From contig NC_051095.1 in the NCBI RefSeq assembly GCF_901709675.1, positions 19,184,456 to 19,248,455 on the forward strand: a stretch of 64,000 bases of DNA. The letters run 5' to 3'. The DNA is from Syngnathus acus. Its lineage: Eukaryota; Chordata; Actinopteri; Syngnathiformes; Syngnathidae. Position numbers and translations under genes: made by a program. This document shows positions 56,280 through 64,000 of the stretch, piece after piece (the first letter of the stretch is position 1; the number at the start of each line of letters is the position of its first letter). A model generated the notes under the pieces. The model was not told the origin of the DNA. It ran no database searches and was given only the letters and a program-made list of their open reading frames with translations.

Positions 56280-57100
56280 ATAATGCACATACCAGTTGAC
56301 CATAGAATCTCTCTGCCTGGTCCTCGGTTATATTCACCAAAATCATAATGCACTCCGCGCCTCAACTTAGACCTGGTTTCACCAAGTCTAGTCTACTTTC
56401 CATCACCAAATTGCCAGGTGAGTCATGTTAAAAAAAAACATCCTCTGTCCACCGGAACGCTCAGAAAGGCCTGCCAAAATTCCTAAACTAAAGTGGCACA
56501 CAAACAAAGTGCTGCACTCATCTGGGGCATGCCGGCGCTTGATGCAGCCTCTCCCCCGATGCACTTGCTAATTTGATGACAGAAAGTTGTCGGTGTTTGG
56601 CCTAAAAGCGGGTCATTTTCCTGCAGGGGCAATGGTTTAGTTCTATGTGTTTGTCATTTTGGTAGACATGCTATACACCTCACTGGGCGTTTCTGCCTTG
56701 CCCACCTACGCATTTGCTAATTTGCTGAAAAAAAAGCAGACTGAAATCTAGACTGAAAAAAAGCAGGTCTACGTAGGTGGTCAAACGTGATTTTGGTGTA
56801 TTTGAACGGGTCTCAGTTGTAAGTATGAGGTAAGTGAGCTCCGCGAGTGGTGGTCAAGTGCTTTTGTATCTCCAATGTCAAGCACAGTGGACTCGGGTTT
56901 GCGCTTTGACCTCCCTGATTTGGATGAAAATGAGGGACACAGTGCGGATTGGCTGCGGAAAGTCTACTTCCATCCCACAACGGCACACAAACACCCCCGT
57001 TACGCCCAATTCTACCAATGCAACGTCTACCAAAAGCAAATCAGAAAAGTCTACCCATGCGCACAGTTAGACTGCGCTCTGCGCTAGACATGCGCCTGGA
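56280..57100. repeat. Unclassified dispersed repeat, copy 3 (longest)
   Basis: The left part (56305-56420) matches 26320-26440 and the right part (56928-57060) matches 52720-52860. A middle piece (GTAGACATGCTATACACCTC, ATTTGCTAATTTGCTGAAAA) looks like a second internal unit. The overlapping frames 56834-57087 are not kept in the other copy, so they are not taken as a gene. Confidence 0.5.
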
Positions 57101-58051
57101 ATGAAAATAGGGCGGGCCCTCAATGTCAAATCTGCCCACCCAACACTGCTATGAATGAAAATCAGTCACTCAAGTGGACAGCTGTTCAAAAGCTCTTTTC
57201 ATCTTAATGCACAGGTGTTGATGTCAGTGTTGCGCATGAGTCACTAAAGAAAACTCATGTTTAAAATCTGCCTCGAAGAGAGACAAAGGGCCAGAAAGCT
57301 CTCCTAAGCGATGTTAGCGGTTGATTCTGTGACTGCCACTTTTATGTTGCTTCGCTTCACAAGAAAAGACAGCAGTTGTAAACATTTCCTTGGGTCTTCT
57401 TTCTGCTGGCAGTTAAGCTCACATATCCCCCAACACCACCCTCCGCCCCCAGACAGCCGCAAGGATTTCTCCCGCTTGGCCCCCATGTAGTTTGAGGATT
57501 TAGATAACAACTTGGCCTCTGTGCAATCAACCAATATAAAGCCACTTGTGAAATTGGCCCACGTCTATCTCCTCCGGAAAGTTTTTTTCTCCCCTTCCGA
57601 CTGTGTTTGATGTGCTCCCACGGCACTGATCGTGGCAAATAATGCGATTCCTCCTTCACACAGTTTTTAAAAGAAAAAAAATGTCTCCCGCACTTTTATG
57701 GCGGGCTGGGAAGAGACGCTGGCGTTTTCTCTACCGGGCAATTATCGACAACCCCTTTTTAAGGGGGAGAAAGAGAGGAATCAAAGCCTCGCATTTGGAT
57801 GTTTTGACTCAAAAGATGAGAGTTTCCAGAGGAAGAGCATGAAAGGCGGAGGGAAGTAAACTCTACCGTTGGCCAGATAAGGCATACGAGCTACAAGGCT
57901 GAGTGAGGAGACAGAGGTATAGTGAATCAAACATGATGTGTGATATTGCGACGAAAAATTGTCATTCTTTGTGCGGCGCTCTTAAGACATCATCATTGCA
58001 AAGCACTGCTACGAATTGACAAATTGTCACTACTGAAATGAAAACTAGTTT
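57101..58051. other. Gene-free stretch
   Basis: No exon is supported. The part 57540-57860 is GC-balanced and not repetitive. Confidence 0.45.
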
Positions 58052-58069
58052 GTTGCACACTATATATAC

Positions 58070-58125
<56 letters not shown>

Positions 58126-58133
58126 TGTGCAAC
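58052..58133. repeat. (TA)n tract with inverted flanks
   Basis: GTTGCACACTATATATACG precedes about 25 TA units, and TATAGTGTGTGCAAC follows. The flanks are reverse complements except for one extra GT, so the whole 82 bp can form a cruciform. Confidence 0.93.
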
Positions 58134-59099
58134 ATACTATTTTTCATATACGTATATATGTGTATATATGTATGTATATACATAATAAAATGCAATTGAT
58201 CTTAATGGAAATTCTAAAACGATCAAGGCAATGGCAAAGAAAATTACATTATCTAGTCCAAGGGTCAGAACCATAATCCTCAAAGAAGGCATTCCGCAAG
58301 AGAAAAAAAAATAAAAATCTTGACATTTCAAGTGAAACGAATACCAACAAAAACCATAGTGAGTTGCATTTATTGAATCAGTCAACTGCTCAAGGGAACA
58401 TGAAATTTGATTTCTTCATATCCCAAAACATTTTGAACTCTGACACGAGATGGACAGCAACAACAGATGGGTGAAACAGTCACACTTGAGAGCCGCAGGT
58501 AGTTGATCCCTGATCCAATATCAAGCTCTGTAAAATGTTGCTTTTTATGTAGACTTGTTCCTTCATTTTTATGCGTGTGATTGTTGGGCATTATTCTGGG
58601 TATGTGTGAATTTTATCTCATCAGGTGGGTGGTATGATGATAAATGATGTAGACAGGCATACACGTCCACCACTGAGATGTTGTGTCATCCTGGCCACCA
58701 CACTGAAAACTTTCTGGCTACGCCCATGTGTTAGTAACACGTTACAGCCATTGGCAGTCGCTGAGTGTTCGTGATTGTTATGGGTCAGATGCATTCAGCA
58801 CTGTCAGCAAAAATCAGCTGTCACCGGGCTATCTGGCACTTAACTGGATCAAAATGATCTTTCACCTTCATGGGGCACTCTGGGGGGCATAAAAGAAAAA
58901 GTGTCTAAGTCCATGGGAAAATGGAGGATGGGCACAGGACCAGATTTGACAGGGAATGCTGACTTTTTAGGGTTGCGTAAATGGTAGATACATAGATAGT
59001 AAGACTGGAGTCTTTTCTGATTTATGCTCACGGGAAGCCTATAATAAATGAATAAAGCCTTGCTTCGCTGGCACGAATGAGACAAAGAAGAAGAATGGG
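58134..59099. other. Gene-free stretch
   Basis: Nothing is recognised beyond TATATGTGTATATATGTATG at 58150-58180. Confidence 0.5.
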
Positions 59100-59370
59100 C
59101 GATTGATGCATTAATTTCCCGGTGTAACGACAATAACGGGCAGTGGCGAGGCGCACTTGTTAAATCCTAATTTCATTTTAATGAGGCTTACATCTGGTAA
59201 TGATGCCGCCCGGAAGGGAGAGATGTTATTAACTCGCAGGTTAGTCGGCCCGCGTGCAATTAGCCCACCTTCTTCGAAAAAGAGCGTCGGCTGGCTATCA
59301 AACAGGATGCTAATGAGCGGGAAGAGCAACGTGAGCCATCTCGTCGCTACAGGAAACCTAAATTAGTTCA
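59100..59370. promoter_or_regulatory. Candidate conserved non-coding block
   Basis: GATTGATGCATTAATTTCCC, TTCATTTTAATGAGGCTTAC, GCGTGCAATTAGCCCACC and GGATGCTAATGAGCG hold several ATTA/TAAT homeodomain cores in GC-balanced, non-repetitive DNA without a plausible coding frame. This is weak evidence only. Confidence 0.25.
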
Positions 59371-59517
59371 GCGATGTCCTCTAACACTTGTTTGGAATGA
59401 ACAGAAGATGGTCAACATATGCAGTCAGCCTTCAGTATTCACAGGGCTTAGGGACCAAGCACTGACGCAAATAGCAAAACTCTTTATTTTTTTTACGTGA
59501 TTAATATATACAATTGT

Positions 59518-59575
59518 TCCAGCACGCCCGCTACCCCCATGGGGACAAGCGGAATAGAAAATGGATGGATGGATC
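59518..59575 (+). mobile_element. Retroposon 3' tail fragment
   Basis: TCCAGCACGCCCGCTACCCC then CATGGGGACAAGCGG and AATAGAAAATGGATGGATGG form the closing part of a fish SINE/LINE 3' end with (GGAT)n. Confidence 0.65.
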
Positions 59576-59847
59576 GATTGTTCAAAACGTCTGGAGTTAC
59601 CTAGACCTTTCCTGTTTTCCATAAAAACACGCTGTTGTGTAATGTTTTTTTAGGAACAAATGGTGCTCTGAGTTGTTTAACATGTCAAAATGTAAACACC
59701 ATGAAGTAAAAGCTGAACTTTTGTCTCATGTTCATCTCTTGATGTGATTCTCAAATGTCTTCAGTACACAACATAAACTAAGGAATTGACCCTGTCGATC
59801 CAAATCTTGCCAGGGATTTAGGGACCAAGCTCCAGCACTAAAAGTAA

Positions 59848-59906
59848 AACTTTGCAAGTGGTCCATGACTTGCAAAGTTCTATTTGTCTAGTCACTAGAC
59901 AAATAG
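59848..59906. repeat. Two adjacent perfect hairpins
   Basis: AACTTTGCAAGT and ACTTGCAAAGTT (59848-59859, 59868-59879) are perfect 12-bp inverted arms around an 8-base loop. Immediately after, CTATTTGTCTAGT and ACTAGACAAATAG (59880-59892, 59894-59906) form a 13-bp-arm palindrome around one base. Confidence 0.95.
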
Positions 59907-61009
59907 TTTTAGTTGTGTCCTACAAATTATTCACGAGTAGGACCAGTGTGTGTTTGTGGTACTTTCATTTCTTTTCTAGAATGTTCTTCTAGTTTAGTTG
60001 TTGCTTATTTCACTTTGATCATTACTGGTGTTCAATGAATACTGCCGTGGCTGCCATTCCAAAGTGAGCGCTTTTGTCTTAGTCGTGGAAAATGATTTGT
60101 TGCAACTTTTATAATAATAGCTGCTTTTAGAGTGCGGAAGTGTACCTAATAAGGTGCCCAGTGAGAAAGAGAGTGCATATAAATTTGCTCTATCCTACAT
60201 AACATCACTACATAAATGATTGTCTTGGAAGAATGTGTTTAGTTTATGCAAGGGTTTTAAAACAAGGTTAGTAAGTATTAGGTTAGGTTCAGTTCAGTTC
60301 GCATTTATTGTTGTTGATTGGCAGTAAACAAATCACACAAATACATACAATCACACACACACACACACATACGTGTTTACAGATAGACAGACACACACAC
60401 AGACACATCTACTAATTTCCAGATGGCGAGTATATTATGAAACTAATGCTTACGGTAATATAAAGCGGACTGTGCCGTCTCTCAAGAGTGATTAGTACCT
60501 TCATTAAGCACAAGCATTACAATTTGACCACTTCGAATTACGAGAGAACAAAGACTATAATCACAAACCAATATCTGTGAAGTTGTTTGAAGAGATTATG
60601 CTAAGAAACCATTTAAGTCTCAGATTCGTAGAGCGCTAAATCATGCGCCTCAGCTGCCCATACCCTTGTCTCTGAATGCAAGTGGTACAGTCCAGTCTGT
60701 CAAAGAATTGCATCAGCTTTTATATGAAGCAAGAAGTAGCGTCTCAATTTTTACCCCCCCCTCCAAAAAAAAAACTGTTTCACTTAGCAAAATGGTAGAT
60801 ATATGTTGACACTTAAAAAGTCTCAAGAATCCATGCTCTCAAAAAGACAAGGGGTCTGCCATTTTGTTTTTTTTAGTTTATTTCAAACATTTTCAAAGAG
60901 TTAGACATCTATTGCTGTTAATAAATTGAAAAATTGTACTTCTTTTTGGAGTAATGTGTAACTTGTAAGCGTGTCAGTCTGAATTCCAACTGTCCTTGTC
61001 TTTTTCTTT
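59907..61009. other. Gene-free stretch
   Basis: There is a (CA)n tract at 60351-60370. No exon or element is recognised. Confidence 0.5.
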
Positions 61010-63910
61010 GCTTTCGGAAGTCAAGGTTAGGCTTTCAAATGGGTATCAAGGCTGCATTCTTCAAATACTCATAAATGCTTTAAACAGGGTTAGGGTTTCA
61101 AGATAGGGTTACAATTTGAAATTAGGATTTCAATCCATGATTAGGGTTTGAAAGTAGATTTTTAACATGGGTACGGTTTCAAATAAGGGTTTTGAAATTT
61201 AATACCAAGGTTAAACTTTCACATTTAGATTCCAAAGATTTTGCGGTTCATTTCTGAAATGGGGTTTCAAATGACGGTTTCAAGAATAGCTAAGGCAACG
61301 GTTTCAAAGTAGGGTTTGAAGCCTGCATTGGGGTTTTAAACTCATGTTCGCTTTCTGCTCATATCATCAGCCACAAAGCATTTTACGATCAGTTTTGTTT
61401 CAGAGCTCGTCAAGTTGCTTTGCTTTATTAAGTGAGAAGTTTTCCATCTTAGACGTCGGAAATAAATGTGGCGGAAAAAGCGTCTGAAGTTTTAAAGAGC
61501 CTCTTGCGCGTTTGGCTGCGCTTTTACAAGTCAGCAGTGATGGCGAGCTGGCCATATGGAGCTCTGCTAACTACGGCAATAAAAACTATGTGGTAAGCAG
61601 CTCAGACACATTACAGATTTAATTCAAATAATCTCACATAAATGGAAAATACTGAATTTTAATTTTCAGCATATTCTGCAGACAAGCAAAGGATTTCAAG
61701 ATGTGGGTTAGGATTTCAAGCAAAGGCCAGGGCTTCTAGTCAGATATGGTTTTAAATGGGGGTTTGAAACCCTTTACAAGCCTGAGTCATGAATTAAAAT
61801 TTGTGATAGTGTTTTTTTTAAGTCATTTTCAACATTTTTTGACAATAGTGTTGTATGTGCCCTCACTAGTCTAGAAACAGCATTCTGATTAATATTGTAT
61901 TTTTGGAATATGAGTTAACCAGCAAAATTCACTCAATGGGGCCATTCTGCCACTTGCTTTTGGAATCAGTTGCCAAGTCTCCAACAACCAATCACGGCTC
62001 AGGGTCAGAAAACTGGTGAGAAAACTGGTTTTGACCTGAGAGCCGACAACTGTTTCAAGCTTGCGTCAGGGTTTCAAAGTTGGTTTTAAACCCAGTCCTG
62101 GTATTCACAAATAGGACTTCGGGATAGTGTTCTGTCTTCAAGACAATGGTCGGATGTCAAAGTAGAGTTTCTAGCCAGTGTTAGGGTTTCATTAATGATA
62201 CAGTGTCAAAAGGTTTAAGACCAGGTTTATGTTTTCAAATTAGTGTCAGTGTTTCAAACAAAGATTTAAAGCCTATGTTTGGATTTAAATTTAGGTTTCA
62301 AACTTCGGTTGGGGTTTCAAGTCAGGGTTTTGGTTTCAAAGCAGGGCTCCAATCCAGGCCCGGGGTTCAAAATCAAGGCTTCAAAATGAGGATAGTGTTT
62401 CAAATTAGTGTTAGTGTTTCAGGCAAAGTTTGCAATTGAGTGATAAGATGTGAAAGTATGGTTTTAAGATAGGGTAAGGTTTTAAGTCAGTGTTTCAAAT
62501 TAGCGTTGAAAGCTTTGGTAAGGATTTGGTGTTGAGGCTTCAATCCAAGGTCAGGATTTTACGTCAAGGTCTAGGTTTTAATTAGGGTTTCAAGCCAGTG
62601 CTCTGTTTTTTTTTAAATTTATTTATTTATTTAACCTTTATTTACCCAGGCAAACAATTAAGAACAAGTTCTTATTTACAACTGCGGTTTCTTCTTGTTA
62701 GCAAATGTTTGAAATGTAATATCAACACACTTTAGTTGTAAATGGCACCTTATTGTTGTGTTTTTTTGTGTGCAATTCCATGTTGTGTTCTTCTTTTATG
62801 AGCGTGGTTGTCCGGCATAGCAGCGGCCCCCTTGGGGAGGAAAAATGGAGATGATTCTCCACTCACTGTTTCATTTCAGAACTGCCCGTGACACGGCAAA
62901 TTAAGTAGGGATGCACTCCGCCATCTTTGCAACCTGTCAGCAGCTCTGCTCTGTTTGCGGCGAGCAAGTGTCCGAGTAAATGTGAAGATTTTTTAATGAT
63001 GTTTTTTAATGCCAAGAAGAAGAATGTTAAATGTGTGGGCCAAGTAATTTACATCTTGTTTATTTTCACTTGACGCAGATTGGAGTGGGTCAAGCGCTTA
63101 TTACCAAATGGCCTTTTAATCCGTTTGGCTATGTAAGAGTGTTTAGCAACCTGAGTGGAAAATCACCATGCAAAAATGCTAAATGTTTATTTTGCTGTTG
63201 CTAAACTCTTAGTCAACTTGAATGTGTGAGGGGTTGAGTAGTATTAGGCTTTACAGATTTGTTTTTGTCGCTATCATGTCTGTTGACAAATAAGAGCCAA
63301 TGCTTCAAGAGTCGGTAGAGTTTGCAAGTCAAGTTTCAAGTCAGGATAAAGGTTCAAAATAGACATTGAAGACAGTCAGCGTTTCAAGTTTGAGTTAATG
63401 TTTTAAGATGGTGTTCAAATTATGGTTTTCAGTCAGGCCGAGGGTTTCAAGTTTGGGTTAGTTTTGAGACAAGGTTGGGCTCTCAGATTGCGTTTTTTCT
63501 GCAGTGTTACAGTTGCTAATTAGTAGGGTTAGGCTTTCAAGCAAGGTATTGTTTTCAAATTAGAGTTTGAAGTCACGGTTAGGATTTCAAATAAGGCTTC
63601 AAGGACGCAGTTAAGCTTTCAAAGTTGGGTTTCAACTCAGTATTTGGGCTTCAAGTAATATTTAGGGTTTTATTTGAAACCTTGGGTCTTAAGCCCTGGT
63701 TCCGGTTTTAAATAGGTGTTTCCATCCAATTAGGGGTTCAAGAAAGGTTTGGCTTTCAAATTGGGAGGTCAAGACTATTAGGGTTTCAAATAAGACTCTT
63801 AAGACAGGAGTGAGGTGTGATGTGTGACAAGGTTTTAAATTAAGGTTTCAAACCAGGACTAGGTTTCATTTCAGGTTTAGTATTACAGGTATAGTTTTTC
63901 AAAGCCAAGC
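61010..63910 (+). repeat. Degenerate AGGGTTTCAA-type array, 2.9 kb
   Basis: Phrases such as GGGTTAGGGTTTCAAG (61086), GATTAGGGTTTGAAAG, TTAGGTTTCAAACTTCGG, AGTCAGGGTTTTGGTTTC (62321) and TTAGGATTTCAAATAAGG (63569) recur at about 15-30 bp steps. Non-repetitive pieces interrupt it at about 61340-61680, 61780-62030 and 62600-63300. The frame 62203-62439 (F-Q-I-S-V-S-V-S, F-K-F-R-F-Q) is a reading of the array. TTAGGG occurs inside phrases but is not in telomere-like tandem runs. Confidence 0.88.
62605..62688 (-). mobile_element. LINE-type 3' tail inserted in the array
   Basis: On the minus strand this reads GTTGTAAATAAGAACTTGTT, CTTAATTGTTTGCCTGGGTA and AATAAAGGTTAAATAAATAA, with an (AAAT)n end. 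The TAAATAAGAA..TTGCCTGG..TAAATAAAGG signature is a very common fish retroposon 3' terminus; I suspect Rex1 or an L2 relative but cannot decide. Confidence 0.6.
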
Positions 63911-64000
63911 ATAAATCAAAGAAAAAGCAAAAATGGTAAAATGGTTTCATGTGACTGACATTTTTCATTTAGATCGTAGCTTTTCTTTCCTTTTCCCTTG

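Noticed and set aside
56834-57087. Two overlapping 70-78-codon frames with Cys and Tyr-rich text
   Set aside because: The sister repeat copy at 52690-52880 has stops and indels in the same region, so there is no sign of coding constraint.
62203-62439. 78-codon frame rich in FQISVSVS and FKFRFQ
   Set aside because: It is a reading of the degenerate AGGGTTTCAA array; the periodic composition explains the open frame.
61010-63910. Interstitial telomere repeat
   Set aside because: TTAGGG words are present but never in tandem; the dominant word is AGGGTTTCAA at irregular spacing.

Overview
The window is a stretch of vertebrate, almost certainly teleost fish, nuclear DNA. It is AT-rich and full of long (GT)n, (TA)n, (GA)n and (GATG)n tracts. 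It carries typical fish transposable elements: a Rex3-like LINE, an L2-type LINE, tRNA-derived SINEs, and pogo/Tigger, Tc1-mariner and hAT derivatives. The style of the SINEs and of the short LINE tails ending in GGATGG would fit a percomorph such as a syngnathid, but that is a weak guess. No host protein-coding exon, tRNA, rRNA or CRISPR array can be supported. The DNA looks intergenic or deep-intronic.

Layout. 1-1.39 kb: 3' part of a frameshifted Rex3/RTE-type LINE ending in (GATG)n, followed by an inverted SINE fragment and more GATG repeats. 6.5-9.15 kb: a 5'-truncated L2-clade LINE with an uninterrupted 830-codon frame, the only long intact ORF. 9.4-10.7 kb: left half of a pogo-like element next to a broken Tc1/IS630-type transposase. 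14.3-15.2 kb: a decayed mariner-like element. 16.4-19.8 kb: several old, degenerate tandem repeats. 21.4-26.2 kb: three related TIR elements (21396-21644, 21820-23904, 25210-26211); the middle one holds about six and a half copies of a 250-bp satellite unit, and the last keeps both ends of a transposase reading frame. 32.6-35.7 kb: a hAT element with a perfect 8-bp target duplication and a BED-finger remnant, then a TIR element with 300-bp inverted arms. 36.2-41.9 kb: very long GT tracts, a small Tigger-type MITE, a TIR element carrying a nested SINE, and a Tigger copy with a recognisable DNA-binding domain. 43-53.3 kb: degenerate repeats, a CCTA-rich tract, another pogo-type MITE and three SINEs. 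56-64 kb: an unclassified dispersed repeat, hairpins, and a 2.9-kb degenerate AGGGTTTCAA-type array running nearly to the window end.

The most interesting pattern is a set of six or seven elements with TA target duplications and related ends (TACCGTA-TTTCCGGACTATAAG-CGC and variants). They repeat the end motif subterminally but carry unrelated cores: a satellite array, a giant hairpin, a deleted transposase, a SINE insertion, or plain AT-rich DNA. Transposase-coding remnants in two of them tie that sub-family to pogo. Between the elements lie gene-free stretches. A few of these (near 15.3, 42.6, 54.5 and 59.2 kb) look more complex and could be conserved non-coding DNA, but this cannot be shown from one sequence.
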